NCBI RefSeq assembly: GCF_000719115.1
Contig: NZ_JOEA01000014.1
Coordinates: forward strand, 248,001-312,000
Length of the DNA: 64,000 nucleotides
DNA from: Lentzea albidocapillata
Lineage (GTDB): Bacteria > Actinomycetota > Actinomycetes > Mycobacteriales > Pseudonocardiaceae
Reading direction: 5' to 3'
This document shows, piece after piece, positions 16,037 to 25,760 of this stretch. The notes beneath the pieces were generated by a model that had not been told where the DNA came from, did not search any database, and saw only the letters and a program-made list of their open reading frames with translations. Each line of letters begins with the position of its first letter. The stretch's first letter is position 1. The translations under genes and the position numbers were made by a program.

Positions 16037-16324
16037 GTGCTCTTCCACGTGCGGATGGACGTCTCCCTGCCCCACGGCATGGACCCCAACGACCGTGCCG
16101 AGTTGGTGCGCGCCGAGAAGGAACGCGCGCTGGAGCTGCAGAAGCTGGGTGTCTGGCCACATCTGTGGCGTGTCGTCGGGCAGTACAGCAACATCAGCGT
16201 CTTCGACGTGCCGTCCAACGACGAGCTGCACGCGTTCCTGTCGTCGTTACCGCTGTGGGAGTACATGCGGGTGCAGGTGACGCCGCTGGCGACGCATCCC
16301 TCGGACCTCGCGGCCCAGCCATGA
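16037..16324 (+). CDS. catC: Muconolactone delta-isomerase
   Basis: 95 residues: L-F-H-V-R-M-D-V-S-L-P start, KERALELQKLGVWPHLWRVV, SVFDVPSNDELHAFLSSLPL. This is the full length of CatC. I chose GTG 16037 because AGGAGGTGA ends two bases upstream; GTG 16031 would leave no spacing. Reaction in the beta-ketoadipate pathway: (+)-muconolactone to 3-oxoadipate enol-lactone. Its pathway partners are absent here (only a catB fragment remains), so it is either an orphan or has another role. Confidence 0.85.
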   Translation: MLFHVRMDVSLPHGMDPNDRAELVRAEKERALELQKLGVWPHLWRVVGQYSNISVFDVPSNDELHAFLSSLPLWEYMRVQVTPLATHPSDLAAQP

Positions 16325-16361
16325 CGGCTGGTCACGAAGGCCAGGTGTGACGAACCGGCGT

Positions 16362-16380
16362 TTTACCGCCGGCTAACCGG
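16362..16380. promoter_or_regulatory. Shared upstream element, copy 1
   Basis: TTTACCGCCGGCTAACCGG lies 18 bases before the ATG of the small secreted protein. The paralogue at 31788 has the same 19-base element with two changes (31730-31748). It is partly palindromic (TTACCG-n-CGGnTAA). Confidence 0.55.
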
Positions 16381-16398
16381 CCCGCGTCACCGTGGGGC

Positions 16399-16812
16399 AT
16401 GCGCAAAGTGATGTTGCTCCTGCCCGCCGTGGCGCTGTCGGCACTGGCCTGCATGGGCACGGCCCAGGCCGAGTCCGCGCCGGGATGCGCGAGCACCGTG
16501 CAGATCGGCTCCACCGGGTACGTGAAGAAGAACGGCACGATCATCGCCTCGGTGAAGCAGTTCAAGGGCTGCGGCAAGAACTGGGCCTACACCTACGTGT
16601 GGGACTCCTACGCCGCGCAGCCCGGTGGCTTCAGCTCCAGCGCCGCGATGGTCGTGAACGGCGACCGCGACTACGGCAGCAACGTCAACGGGCGCAACAA
16701 GCAGGACGTCTGGTCCAAGGGCACCAACACACTCACCAAGTGCACTCGCGCGTATGGCGAGGTTTGGGGCGACGGCAACGTCTACTGGGGACAGACCGAC
16801 GAACGCTGCTAG
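16399..16812 (+). CDS. Small secreted cysteine-containing protein, paralogue A
   Basis: 137 residues. A Sec signal peptide (MRKVMLLLPAVALSALACMG) is cut around AQA-ES. The mature part has GCASTVQIGSTGYVKK, SVKQFKGCGKNWAYTYVWDS and a terminal ERC. Five mature cysteines suggest disulfides. The paralogue 31788-32204 shares the QIGST(G/A)YVK, SVKQ(F/Y)xGCG(K/R)N, YVWDS and DKCTRAxGEV-type blocks, so the fold is conserved. Distantly reminiscent of DUF2690-type extracellular proteins, but I do not assign a family. Confidence 0.72.
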   Translation: MRKVMLLLPAVALSALACMGTAQAESAPGCASTVQIGSTGYVKKNGTIIASVKQFKGCGKNWAYTYVWDSYAAQPGGFSSSAAMVVNGDRDYGSNVNGRNKQDVWSKGTNTLTKCTRAYGEVWGDGNVYWGQTDERC

Positions 16813-16822
16813 CCCTGGGGAC

Positions 16823-17310
16823 ATGGGGCTGCGCTTGCCGGTGCCGATGAAAGGCGGCGACGTGCCGGAACTGTGGCTGCTGGGCTCGTCGCCGAGCACC
16901 TCGGTGCCGGCTGCGGAGCTGGACATGCGGTTCGCGTTCGCCCGGCACCTCCGCCCTGAACTGACCAGCGAGGCCGATCTGGTCAGCGTCTCGGTGATCT
17001 GCACGGAGGACGACGAACGGGCCGAGTGGCTCGCCGGGCCGATCAGGACGAGGGTGCGCAGCCGCCAGGAAGGCGACCGGATCCTGCCGCCAGCCCGCAG
17101 GACGCGGCCACGCTCCCCGACGACGGCCGCGTGCTGGTCGGCGGGCCCGGGATGGTCTCGCGCAGGCTCCAGGCCGTACTCGACGAGATCGGCACGTCCG
17201 AGCCGATGATCACCTCGCCGGTCTACCACCACGCGGACCGTCGTCGCAGCTACGAGCTGGTCTCCGCGATCAGTGGGTCGTTGACGCCCGCTGGTACAGC
17301 GGAGCGGTGA
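16823..17310 (+). pseudogene. Remnant of a luciferase-like flavin monooxygenase (MsnO8-type)
   Basis: The first frame reads GGDVPELWLLGSSPSTSVPA, MRFAFARHLRPELT, ERAEWLAGPIRTR, the middle of an LLM-class FMN-dependent oxidoreductase. At about 17090 the homology passes to another frame: LPDDGRVLVGGPGMVSRRLQ, LDEIGTSEPMITSPVYHHAD, RRSYELVSAI. The N-terminal half including the FMN site is absent. The open frame then runs into the convergent protease gene. A truncated, frameshifted remnant is the simplest reading. Confidence 0.65.
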
Positions 17311-18187
17311 TCTTCCAGCTGAACTGGGCCCCACCGAGGTGCCGCACGCACGGCTCCGTCTCGCAGTACCCGCCGGCCGCGTTCACCCGGAAGCTCTGGA
17401 TGTTCACGCCCACAACCGCGTTGCCGCTGGTCCTGGGCCCGCCGCTGGACCCGCCGCCCATGTCGCACGGCACGCCCCAAACGTTCTCCGAGGGCAGTTC
17501 AGGGTGTCCGGGGTTGAGGACGGGCGTTCCCCAGCACTGCGCGAGCCGCTGGCCGGTGAATTCTGGCCTGCCCTGGTGGCCGGGCTGCCCCGCCGCACGG
17601 GGATAGCCGTACTCGCGGGCGAACCGGTCCGCCCGCCTGCCGAACGCGATGTTCTCGCTCGCGGCCGACGGCTTGTCCAGCACCAGGAAAGCCTGGTCGT
17701 ACTCGGACTGCTGGTCGTCGGTGATCCACGTCCTGTTCACGATCGCCTTGCGCACCACGAACTCACCGAACGGCCGGGCACCGTCGCGGAACCCCGGCAC
17801 GAACAGCATCTTGGAGTGCCACCGCGGGTCCTGGCCGATCAGGTTCGCCGTGTGGACGCAGTGCCCGCCGGTCACCGCCGTGCGCCTGTTAGCGCTCACC
17901 ACAGAGGTCGCGGTGCAGCTGGAGTCCTCGCCGTCGCGGTCGACGAAGAACAGGCGGCCGATGCTGCGGCTGTCCGGAGCCGGAGCGCCGGTCGAGTCGT
18001 CCACCGGAGGCGTTTCGGGTGGGGCGGGTGGTCCGACCGGCATCGCCGCGATGCGTTCGGGGGTCCAGTAGGCCGCCACGCCGTCCGTGTCGAGGTCGTG
18101 CACGACCACGTCGGAACCTGCTGGAGAAGCCGCTGCCACGCCCGGCACGCCGAGGACGAGCAACACGACCACGCTCAGTATTCGCAT
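17270..18187 (-). CDS. Secreted trypsin-like serine protease
   Basis: 305 residues from ATG 18187; the upstream extension to 18328 lacks a ribosome site and signal. Sec signal peptide: MRILSVVVLLVLGVPGVAAA. A pro-region of about 75 residues (VHDLDTDGVAAYWTPERIAA) precedes the catalytic domain. Triad: His in AVTGGHCVHT, Asp in SEYDQAFLVL, Ser in MGGGSSGGP. Cysteine pairs around the His and before the Ser fit chymotrypsin folds. It is divergent from the two-component operon, separated by 91 bases. Confidence 0.87.
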   Translation of the reverse strand: MRILSVVVLLVLGVPGVAAASPAGSDVVVHDLDTDGVAAYWTPERIAAMPVGPPAPPETPPVDDSTGAPAPDSRSIGRLFFVDRDGEDSSCTATSVVSANRRTAVTGGHCVHTANLIGQDPRWHSKMLFVPGFRDGARPFGEFVVRKAIVNRTWITDDQQSEYDQAFLVLDKPSAASENIAFGRRADRFAREYGYPRAAGQPGHQGRPEFTGQRLAQCWGTPVLNPGHPELPSENVWGVPCDMGGGSSGGPRTSGNAVVGVNIQSFRVNAAGGYCETEPCVRHLGGAQFSWKITAPLYQRASTTH

Positions 18188-18278
18188 GCCGCCGACCGTG
18201 GCAGTCAGTTGTGAGGATCTTGTGCGGAACGAGTCCTCATACCGTGCGGCGGCTGCGCGAGTGGCTATGTTGCGACGC

Positions 18279-18971
18279 ATGAGCATGTGCGTTCTGGTGG
18301 CTGAGGACAACGTGATGCAGGCCGACATGCTCGGGAGATACCTGCGCCACGAGGGCTACCTGGTGCGGATCGTCCACGACGGACTCGCCGCGCTCGAAGA
18401 GGTGCGCCGCGATCCGCCCGATCTGCTCGTCCTCGACGTGATGATGCCGAAGGTCGACGGGCTGGAGGTCGTGCGGACACTGCGCAACGAGACCGACATC
18501 CCCGTGCTCATGCTCACCGCCAGGTCCACAGAGGACGATCTGTTGCACGGGCTCGGCCTCGGCGCCGACGACTACGTCACCAAGCCCTACAGCCCGCGCG
18601 AGCTGGTGGCACGGGTGCACACGTTGCTCAGGCGGGTTCAGCGCACGGCCGCGAACGACGTCGCGCTCGGCGAGCTCGTCATCGATCCCGACCGCCATGA
18701 GGTGCGGGTGCGCGGCGACCTGGCCGACTGCACCGCCTCGGAGTTCCGGATCCTGCACACGATGGCGGCGAGTCCCGGCCGGGTGTTCAGCCGCGCGCAG
18801 CTGCTCAGCGCCGTGCACGGGCTCGACGGGTACATCACCTCCCGCACCATCGACGCGCACGTCATGAACCTGCGCAAGAAGATCGAGGTCCACCCGCGCA
18901 AGCCCGCGTACCTGCTGACCGTGCACGGCGTCGGCTACAAGCTGGTGGACGGTTCAGGTGCAGGTGCATAG
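18279..18971 (+). CDS. OmpR/PhoB-type response regulator
   Basis: 230 residues. Receiver domain: acidic pocket in VLVAEDN, phospho-acceptor Asp53 in LLVLDVMMP, Thr in MLTARS, Lys in VTKPYSP. C-terminal winged helix: SEFRILHTMAASPGRVFSRA, TIDAHVMNLRKKIE, LLTVHGVGYKL. ATG 18279 is favoured; no Shine-Dalgarno is seen, but TATGTT eight bases upstream resembles a -10, so the transcript may be leaderless. The downstream sensor kinase overlaps its end by 14 bases. First gene of a six-gene operon to 24079. Confidence 0.9.
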   Translation: MSMCVLVAEDNVMQADMLGRYLRHEGYLVRIVHDGLAALEEVRRDPPDLLVLDVMMPKVDGLEVVRTLRNETDIPVLMLTARSTEDDLLHGLGLGADDYVTKPYSPRELVARVHTLLRRVQRTAANDVALGELVIDPDRHEVRVRGDLADCTASEFRILHTMAASPGRVFSRAQLLSAVHGLDGYITSRTIDAHVMNLRKKIEVHPRKPAYLLTVHGVGYKLVDGSGAGA

Positions 18972-20640
18972 CGTCCTGGCGCGGCTGCTGGCCGCGTCGG
19001 TGCTCGTCGCGCTCTGCTCGATCACCGCGACCGCGTGGCTCGCCGCCCAGAGCACGTCGACGTCGATCAAGCAGGAGCTCGGGAACGCGCTGGCCGGCGA
19101 CGCCGCCACCTACCAGACGCTGATCACGTTCGCCGTCGAGCACCGCGACTGGAACGGTGTCGCGCTGCATCCGGGCAAGGGCCGGTTGATCCTCACCACG
19201 GCCGACCGCAAGGTCATCGCCGACACCGGCACGAACCTCGACCCCGGCCAGTTGCCCGCCGTGCCGTCCGCGGTGATCAACCCGCTGGAGCTCGACCTCG
19301 CCCAGGCCCCGGGCTCCCCCGCCGACCGGATCGACGCGAGGATCGCGGGTCCGTTCCAGCTCACAGGCCGCGAGAAGGCGAGCCTGACGCAGGACGCGGA
19401 GGCCTACCAGACGCGGTGCCGTGGCACGGCCGGCCAACTGGAGACGGCAACGACCGCCTGGGGTCGTCCGATCGTGAACGTGGACAGAACGGGTCCTTCC
19501 CCGGTCACGCCCTCGTGCGAGGAGATCGAGACCCGGCTGAGCACGCTTACACTCGGCGAGTCCGCCGCGTTCGACGACCTCGGCCTCCGGGTGAACGACT
19601 GCCTGCGGCAGCACGGCCTGCCCGCCGAACAGCTGAGGATGAACGCGTCGTGGCAGCCCGTCGCGTCCAACGCCGACTGCCTGACGAGCGCACGCAAGGC
19701 TCAGCTGCGGCCTTACGTAGCACCGCCTGCGCTGCTGTTCGTGACCGACGCCGCGGGCAGGACCACCCAGGCGACGGTCGTGCGGTTCGACGTCGGCCGG
19801 ATCGTGCTGGTCGCCGCCGTCGTGCTGGTCCTGACGGTCGGGGTCAGCGTGGTCGTCGCGCTGCGCATGACCAGGCCGTTGCGCACGCTCACAGCCGCCG
19901 CCGAGCGGTTGCGGCACGGCGACGACGCGCAGGTCGACATCAGGTCGCGCAGCGAGATCGGCCAGCTCGCGCGGGCGTTCAACGACATGGCCGCGCACCG
20001 GGCCCGCACCGACACCCAGCGCAAGGCGATGACCAGCGACATCTCGCACGAGCTGCGCAATCCTCTCGGCACGATCCGAAGCTGGCTGGAGGGCGCGCGC
20101 GATGGGGTGGTCGTGCTGGACCGGACCACGCTGACGTCGTTGCTCGACGAGGCTCTGGTGTTGCAGCACCTCATCGACGACCTGCAGGATCTCGCGCTGG
20201 CCGACAGCGGTGAGCTGCGGCTGCACCCCGAGCCCGTCGACCTGCGGGAACTGTTCGACCAGTTCGCCGCCGCGCATCCCGGCCTGATCGCGGAGGGCAG
20301 CGGGGTGGTGACCGCGGACCCGGTGCGGCTGCGGCAGGTGCTCACCAACCTCGTCACGAACGCCTTCCGCCACGCCCTCTCTGACGGGACGGTCCGTCTC
20401 GTCTCGGCGGAGGGCAGGATCATGGTGACCGACACCGGCTCCGGCATCTCCGCCGAGGACCTGCCGCACGTGTTCGACCGGTTCTGGCGCGCGGACCGCT
20501 CGCGCACCCGTGACACCGGCGGCAGCGGCCTCGGGCTGGCGATCGTGCACGCGATAGTGAGCGCTCACGGTGGCGCCATCACGGTGGAGAGCACGGTGGG
20601 GCGCGGGACCACGTTCACGATCACGCTCCCGGCACGCTGA
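18958..20640 (+). CDS. Sensor histidine kinase
   Basis: 560 residues. Transmembrane helix at about 8-30, a long extracytoplasmic sensor (31-275) with several cysteines, a second helix (VGRIVLVAAVVLVLTVGVSV), HAMP (LRMTRPLRTLTAAAERLRHG), dimerisation helix with phospho-His364 in SDISHELRNPLG, and the ATPase with N box LVTNAFRHAL and G boxes DTGSGI and GGSGLGLAI. It partners the response regulator. Encoded beside an ABC exporter and a lipoprotein, it probably senses an envelope-active compound (inference). Confidence 0.9.
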   Translation: MQVHSVLARLLAASVLVALCSITATAWLAAQSTSTSIKQELGNALAGDAATYQTLITFAVEHRDWNGVALHPGKGRLILTTADRKVIADTGTNLDPGQLPAVPSAVINPLELDLAQAPGSPADRIDARIAGPFQLTGREKASLTQDAEAYQTRCRGTAGQLETATTAWGRPIVNVDRTGPSPVTPSCEEIETRLSTLTLGESAAFDDLGLRVNDCLRQHGLPAEQLRMNASWQPVASNADCLTSARKAQLRPYVAPPALLFVTDAAGRTTQATVVRFDVGRIVLVAAVVLVLTVGVSVVVALRMTRPLRTLTAAAERLRHGDDAQVDIRSRSEIGQLARAFNDMAAHRARTDTQRKAMTSDISHELRNPLGTIRSWLEGARDGVVVLDRTTLTSLLDEALVLQHLIDDLQDLALADSGELRLHPEPVDLRELFDQFAAAHPGLIAEGSGVVTADPVRLRQVLTNLVTNAFRHALSDGTVRLVSAEGRIMVTDTGSGISAEDLPHVFDRFWRADRSRTRDTGGSGLGLAIVHAIVSAHGGAITVESTVGRGTTFTITLPAR

Positions 20641-20680
20641 GCGCATATTTACCTCACAACCGCCCGGCAGCATCGCCGCC

Positions 20681-21208
20681 ATGAACCCAAGGCTGTCGAT
20701 CGGCGCTGCCGTGCTGCTGCTTTCCGCGTGCAGCCAGGCCGCGCCGCCGTCCTCGAACGTCGCGTCCCTGCAGTCCACTGGGGCCGTCGCCTCTTCCTCC
20801 GCCGCGGCTCCGCCGGCCGACGGCGAGCAGCCGCGGTTGCGCATGGACATGACCGAGGAGGAGAAGCAGCGGTTGTACGACGCTCACACCGCCTGCCTCG
20901 CCGAGAAGGACCCGAACGCGACGGGCACCGGAGCCGGTCCGGCCGGGCGCGGGCAGTACAGCGACGAGGCGCGGAAGCTGTGCGCGAAGAAGTGGCCGCT
21001 GCCGCCGTGGGAGATGGACTCCGGCAACCCGGCGTTCGCGGACAACTGGCACAAGAACGTCCAGTGCCTGAACAGCCGCGGCATGAAGGTCATCGAGACC
21101 GAGCCTGGCAGCTGGACCTACGACGGCGAGCAGACCCTGCCGGACGAGCAGCGCCACCAGATCGAGAAGGAGTGCGAGCAGGAAGTCTTCGGCGGTGGAC
21201 GCAAATGA
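20681..21208 (+). CDS. Secreted lipoprotein of unknown function in the ABC operon
   Basis: 175 residues. Lipobox LLLSAC after a short hydrophobic signal, an Ala/Ser-rich linker, then MTEEEKQRLYDAHTACLAEK and SDEARKLCAKKWPLPPWEMD. Conserved cysteines in TACLAEK, LCAKK, VQCLNSRG and KECEQ suggest two disulfides. Proteins of this kind commonly precede a peptidoglycan-binding fusion protein and MacB-type ABC genes in actinobacteria. The stop overlaps the next start (ATGA). Confidence 0.75.
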   Translation: MNPRLSIGAAVLLLSACSQAAPPSSNVASLQSTGAVASSSAAAPPADGEQPRLRMDMTEEEKQRLYDAHTACLAEKDPNATGTGAGPAGRGQYSDEARKLCAKKWPLPPWEMDSGNPAFADNWHKNVQCLNSRGMKVIETEPGSWTYDGEQTLPDEQRHQIEKECEQEVFGGGRK

Positions 21209-22227
21209 GGCGGTGGATCATCGCCGGAGTCGTCGCTCTGGTTGTCGTCAGCGGGGTGCTGGCGCTCACTTGGACGCGCCGCGCACCCGCGCAGACCGCG
21301 CAGCCACCGGCGCCGCGGACGGTCGCCGTGGTGAAGACCGACCTGACCGACGTCCGGGAGTTCAAGGCCACCCTCGGTTTCGGCGCCCCGCAGGAGGTGA
21401 CCGGGCGGCGGCCGGGCACACTCACCTGGCTTCCCGCGCCCGGCGCGACCGTCGACCGCGGCGCCGCGATGTACAAAGTGGACAATCGTCCGGTGTGGTT
21501 GTTCTTCGGGGAGACCCCGTTGTGGCGCAAGCTCGACAAGGTCGGCATCAAGGGCCCGGACGTCAAGATCGTGAAGGACAACCTGGCCGCCCTCGGTTAC
21601 AAACTCGGCGGTGCCGCGGACGAACTGACGCAGGCCACCATCGACGCCGTCAAGCGGTGGCAGAAGGCCGAGAAGGTCGAGGAGAGCGGTGTGCTCGACC
21701 CTGGCGACGTCGTCGTGCTGTCCGGCAAGGTCCGGGTCGAGTCGGTCGCCGCCAAGCTGTCAGGGTCTGGTGAGGGCCCGCTGATGAGCGTGACCGCGAC
21801 GGGCAAGGCCGTCGACGCCTCGATCGACGCGCGGCAGGCCGAAGTGTTCACAAAGGACCTGAAGGTCACCGTCGTGCTGCCCAACGGCACCGAGACGGCG
21901 GGAACCGTGCGGTCGGTGAGCACCGAGGCCAAGTCCGAGAAGAACGGCAACGGCGAGGAGACCGCGGTGATCGCGGTGGACATCGGTCTCGACGGCGAGG
22001 TCGGCGAGTTCGACTCGGGCCCGGTGCGGATCAGGCTGACGAGCACCGCGCGGACGGGTGTCCTGGCCGTGCCGGTGACCGCGCTGCTGGCGTTGCGGGA
22101 AGGCGGTTACGCGGTGCAGACCAAAGAGGGCGGGCTGCTCGCCGTGAAGACCGGCCTGTTCGCCGGCGGGCTCGTCGAGATCAGCGGCGGCGTCAGCGAG
22201 GGCATGCAGGTGGTGACGACGTCATGA
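21205..22227 (+). CDS. Membrane-fusion-type protein with peptidoglycan-binding domain
   Basis: 340 residues. One N-terminal membrane anchor ([18 protein letters not shown]), then a HlyD-like beta/lipoyl region ([20 protein letters not shown]), a PG_binding_1 domain ([33 protein letters not shown]) and a C-terminal beta domain ending in [16 protein letters not shown]. Such adaptors couple MacB-type transporters to the cell wall. Overlaps both neighbours by four bases, so it is tightly coupled to the ABC genes. Confidence 0.85.
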   Translation: MRRWIIAGVVALVVVSGVLALTWTRRAPAQTAQPPAPRTVAVVKTDLTDVREFKATLGFGAPQEVTGRRPGTLTWLPAPGATVDRGAAMYKVDNRPVWLFFGETPLWRKLDKVGIKGPDVKIVKDNLAALGYKLGGAADELTQATIDAVKRWQKAEKVEESGVLDPGDVVVLSGKVRVESVAAKLSGSGEGPLMSVTATGKAVDASIDARQAEVFTKDLKVTVVLPNGTETAGTVRSVSTEAKSEKNGNGEETAVIAVDIGLDGEVGEFDSGPVRIRLTSTARTGVLAVPVTALLALREGGYAVQTKEGGLLAVKTGLFAGGLVEISGGVSEGMQVVTTS

Positions 22228-22898
22228 CCCCGGTTCTCCAGATCGTGGACGCCGTCAAGGAGTACGCGGGTGGTGTGCGTGCGTTGGACAGCGTTTCCCT
22301 GACGCTGCACGAGGGTGAGGCGGTCGCGATCGTCGGCCCGTCGGGCTCGGGCAAGTCGACGCTGCTCAACCTGCTCGGCACGCTCGACCGGCCGTCGAGC
22401 GGCACGGTGATGCTGGACGGGCACGACATCGCCACGCTGTCCGACCGCCGGCTGTCGGCGTTGCGCGGCCGGCGGATCGGGTTCGTGTTCCAGCAGTTCC
22501 ACCTCGCGGACGGCCTCACCGCCATCGACAACGTCGCAACCGGCCTGCTCTACGCAGGCACGCCGCGTAAGTGGCGGGCCGCGATGGCGACCGAGGCGTT
22601 GACCCGCGTGGGGCTGGGCCATCGCCTCAGGCACCGCCCGCACGAACTCTCCGGCGGTGAACGCCAGCGCGTCGCCATCGCCCGCGCCGTGGTGAACCGC
22701 CCCGCGCTGGTGCTCGCCGACGAACCGACCGGCGCCCTCGACACGGCGACCGGGCGCGCCGTGCTGGACCTGCTGCTCGACCTGAACGGCGAGGGCACGA
22801 CGCTCGCGGTCATCACCCACGACCGAGAGGTGGCGGCGAGGCTGCCGCGCCAGGTGGAGATCCGCGACGGCCGAATCCGGGCGGAGGTGCCGGTGTGA
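22224..22898 (+). CDS. MacB/LolD-type ABC transporter ATP-binding subunit
   Basis: 224 residues, typical for the family. Walker [11 protein letters not shown]-loop FVFQQFHL, signature [14 protein letters not shown], Walker [14 protein letters not shown]-loop VITHD. It drives the permease encoded next, with which it overlaps by four bases. Transporters of this type act mechanically on lipoproteins, peptides or antibiotics at the outer face of the membrane. Confidence 0.93.
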   Translation: MTPVLQIVDAVKEYAGGVRALDSVSLTLHEGEAVAIVGPSGSGKSTLLNLLGTLDRPSSGTVMLDGHDIATLSDRRLSALRGRRIGFVFQQFHLADGLTAIDNVATGLLYAGTPRKWRAAMATEALTRVGLGHRLRHRPHELSGGERQRVAIARAVVNRPALVLADEPTGALDTATGRAVLDLLLDLNGEGTTLAVITHDREVAARLPRQVEIRDGRIRAEVPV

Positions 22899-24079
22899 GC
22901 GTGAAACCGACCAGGCTCAGCCCGGCCGATCTCCTGCTGCTCGGCCTGTCCCCGCTGCGGACCAGGCCGATGCGGGCCGTGCTGTCCGCGCTCGGCATCT
23001 CCATCGGCATCGCGACGCTGGTCGTGGTCACCGGCATCCCGGCGTCGAGCCGCGCCGCGCTGATGGAGGAGTTCGACGCGCTGGGCACCAACCTACTGCG
23101 CGCCGAGGCCGCCACCGGTCTGAACGACGAGCCCGCCTCACTGCCGCCGGACTCCGTCGCGATGGTGGAACGCATCGGGCCGGCCGACGAGGTCAGCTCA
23201 GTGGCGAACACGCACGCCGTGATCCGCCGTTCGGACCGGATCCCGGACTCGGAGACGTCCGGGTTGACCGTGCTGGCCTCCCGGCTCAACCTCCTGGACA
23301 CGCTCAACGGACGCGTTCGGACTGGCACGTTCCTCAACGAGGCCACCGAGAAGTTCCCGGCCGTCGTGCTGGGCGACGTCGCCGCGGCGCGGCTCGGCAT
23401 CACCGCCCCGGACGCACAGGTCAGGATCAACGACACGTGGTTCACGGTGATCGGGATCCTCGCTCCCCTGCCGCTCGCGCCCGACGTCGAACGGTCGGCG
23501 CTCGTCGGGTGGGAGTCGGCGAGGAGCCTCGGCTTCGACCAGCGGCCCACGGTGCTCTACCTGCGGGCGGAGGAGCCGGCGATCGACAACGTGCGGGCGG
23601 TGTTGCCGCAGACCGTCCACCCGGAGCAGCCGTCGCAGGTACGGGTCAGCCGGCCGTCCGACGCGCTCACGGCCAAGCGGCTCACCGAGAACACCTTCTC
23701 GGCGCTGATGCTGGGCCTGGCCGGGGTGGCTCTGCTGGTCGGCGGCATCGGGGTCGCGAACACGATGGTGATCTCCGTGCTGGAACGCAAGCGCGAGATC
23801 GGGCTGCGCCGGGCGCTGGGCGCCCACCGCGGGCAGATCAGGACCCAGTTCCTGACCGAGTCGGTCGTGCTGTGCCTGCTCGGCGGCGTCGCGGGAGTGT
23901 TGTTGGGGCTCACGGGGACGGCCGGGTACGCGTTCGCGCACAACTGGCCCGCGGTGATCCCGGCGGAGATGGTCCTGGCCGGGCTCGGCGCCGCCGTGGT
24001 GACGGGCGTCGTGGCCGGGGTATACCCGGCGGTGCGGGCGTCGCGGCTCACCCCGACGGAGGCGCTCGCCGCGCCGTGA
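22895..24079 (+). CDS. MacB/FtsX-type ABC transporter permease
   Basis: 394 residues. Membrane helix near the N-terminus ([20 protein letters not shown]), a large extracytoplasmic MacB-PCD domain (about 50-265), and three C-terminal helices with the family signature [14 protein letters not shown] between them. GTG start in a GTGA overlap. Last gene of the two-component/ABC operon; an ECF42-type promoter follows immediately. Confidence 0.92.
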   Translation: MSVKPTRLSPADLLLLGLSPLRTRPMRAVLSALGISIGIATLVVVTGIPASSRAALMEEFDALGTNLLRAEAATGLNDEPASLPPDSVAMVERIGPADEVSSVANTHAVIRRSDRIPDSETSGLTVLASRLNLLDTLNGRVRTGTFLNEATEKFPAVVLGDVAAARLGITAPDAQVRINDTWFTVIGILAPLPLAPDVERSALVGWESARSLGFDQRPTVLYLRAEEPAIDNVRAVLPQTVHPEQPSQVRVSRPSDALTAKRLTENTFSALMLGLAGVALLVGGIGVANTMVISVLERKREIGLRRALGAHRGQIRTQFLTESVVLCLLGGVAGVLLGLTGTAGYAFAHNWPAVIPAEMVLAGLGAAVVTGVVAGVYPAVRASRLTPTEALAAP

Positions 24080-24098
24080 GAAACACCGCGTGCTCGAA

Positions 24099-24126
24099 TG
24101 TCGACTTCCGGAGGTCTCGTTCGTCC
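24099..24126 (+). promoter_or_regulatory. ECF42-type promoter for the DGPF-sigma operon
   Basis: TGTCGA (24099-24104), 17 bases, CGTCC (24122-24126). The block TGTCGAsTTCCGG and a TCGTCCTT end recur with identical spacing at 25761. TGTCGA is the published ECF42 -35 core (from memory). Confidence 0.75.
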
Positions 24127-24151
24127 TTGGATCGACGACTGGAGGGCACGC

Positions 24152-24523
24152 ATGCATTACATGTTTCTCATTTATAACTGCAAAGACCGCCCGCACCCCG
24201 GTGACCCGCGGTTCGAGGAGATCCTCACGCGGGTCAACGCGTTCGCCGACGAGTGCCGGCGCCGGGGCGCGTTCGTGGCCGGTGACCCGCTGAAACCCGT
24301 CACCACCGCGACCACGGTGCGGGTGCGGGACGGCAAGGCGCTGCTCACCGACGGGCCGTTCGCCGAGACCCACGAGCACCTCGGCGGTTACTACCTGCTC
24401 GACTGCCGCGACCTCGACGAGGCGCTGGAACTGGCCGAGATGATCCCGCAGGCGCACTTCGGCTCGACGATCGAGGTGCGCCCCGTCGACCACATCCCCG
24501 GCCTGAACCACGGGGTGGCATGA
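24152..24523 (+). CDS. DGPF-domain (YCII-related) protein, ECF42 partner
   Basis: 123 residues. [10 protein letters not shown] start, [19 protein letters not shown] and the name-giving [20 protein letters not shown]. Dimeric ferredoxin-like fold by family. ATG 24152 has GGAGGG upstream. It overlaps the sigma gene start by four bases. DGPF proteins are the conserved partners and main targets of ECF42 sigma factors; their biochemical role is not settled. Confidence 0.9.
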   Translation: MHYMFLIYNCKDRPHPGDPRFEEILTRVNAFADECRRRGAFVAGDPLKPVTTATTVRVRDGKALLTDGPFAETHEHLGGYYLLDCRDLDEALELAEMIPQAHFGSTIEVRPVDHIPGLNHGVA

Positions 24524-25713
24524 GCGACCTCGCGTCGGCGGCGGTCGAACGGGTGTACCGCGAGCACCGGAGCCGGATGCTCGCGGCGTTGGTGCGGGCG
24601 CTGGGCGACTTCGAACTGGCCGAGGACGCGCTGCAGGAGGCGTGCTCGCAGGCGTTGCGGAAATGGCCACGTTCACAAGTGCCGGACGACCCGTTCGCCT
24701 GGCTGCTCACCGTCGCCCGCAACCACGCGCTGGACCGGCTGCGGCACGCCCAGATGGCCCGCACGAAGCTGCCCACACCGCCCGCGCCGATCACGATGAC
24801 GGAGAAGCAGCTCGTCGACCTGGGCGACGAACGCCTGAGCCTGATCTTCACCTGCTGCCACCCGGCGCTCGCCGAGGACGCGCGGTTAGCGCTCACACTC
24901 CAGGCGGTCGCAGGATTCACCGCCGCGCAGATCGCCAGGACGTTCCTCGTCGCCGAACCCGCGCTGGCCCAGCGGCTGGTCAGGGCCAAGCGCAAGATCC
25001 GCGACGCCGGGATCACCTTCGAGGTGCCCGCCGACCACCTGCTGCCCGAACGGCTGCAGGGCGTGCTCGGCGTCCTCTACCTGATCTTCACGCGCGGCTA
25101 CACGACGGCGGACGCCTCGCTGCGGCTGGAAGCGTTGCGGCTGGGCAAGCTCGTGGCCACGCTGATGCCCGACGAACCGGAGGCGCACGGCCTGGTGGCG
25201 CTGATGCTGCTGCACGACTCGCGCAGCGCCGCACGGGTCAACGCCGACGGCGATCTCGTGCTGTTCGAGGACCAGGACCGGACGCTCTGGAACGCCGACG
25301 AGATCTCGGAAGGCATGGCACTGCTTGACCGGGCGCTGCGCTTCGGCTCACCCGGCCCGTACGTGCTGCACGCCGTGATCGCCGCCCTGCACGTCCAGGA
25401 CCCGGTGGACTGGGCACGCGTGGCGGCCCTCTACGCCGAACTCCTCGCGGTGGCACCGACTCCGGTGATCGAGCTCAACCACGCGGTCGCCGTCGCGATG
25501 ACCGACGGACCGCTGGCGGGACTTGAGTTGATCGACCGGATCACCGGACTCGACTCCTACCACCTGCTGCACTCCGCCCGCGCCGACCTGCTGCGGCGCC
25601 TGGGCCGGCGGTCCGAAGCCGTTGTGGCGTACCGGCTGGCCTGCGAACTGGCGGCGAACCCGGCCGATCGCCGTTTCCTCGCCGGACGCCTGCGTTCCCT
25701 GGAGGTCTCCTGA
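24520..25713 (+). CDS. ECF42-type RNA polymerase sigma factor
   Basis: 397 residues. Sigma regions 2 ([38 protein letters not shown]) and 4 ([40 protein letters not shown]) are followed by a roughly 200-residue helical, TPR-like C-terminal extension ([50 protein letters not shown]). That extension replaces an anti-sigma factor in ECF42 members. Coupled to the DGPF gene; the downstream VOC gene carries a matching promoter and is a probable regulon member. Confidence 0.93.
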   Translation: MSDLASAAVERVYREHRSRMLAALVRALGDFELAEDALQEACSQALRKWPRSQVPDDPFAWLLTVARNHALDRLRHAQMARTKLPTPPAPITMTEKQLVDLGDERLSLIFTCCHPALAEDARLALTLQAVAGFTAAQIARTFLVAEPALAQRLVRAKRKIRDAGITFEVPADHLLPERLQGVLGVLYLIFTRGYTTADASLRLEALRLGKLVATLMPDEPEAHGLVALMLLHDSRSAARVNADGDLVLFEDQDRTLWNADEISEGMALLDRALRFGSPGPYVLHAVIAALHVQDPVDWARVAALYAELLAVAPTPVIELNHAVAVAMTDGPLAGLELIDRITGLDSYHLLHSARADLLRRLGRRSEAVVAYRLACELAANPADRRFLAGRLRSLEVS

Positions 25714-25760
25714 TGCGGCTCGACCACTACGACCAGGGCCGGAAGAATCTCGGCGGCTGA

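Noticed and set aside
18862..20850. 662-residue minus-strand frame across the kinase gene
   Set aside because: Opposite-strand shadow of a clear histidine kinase; Arg/His/Val-rich, no domain.
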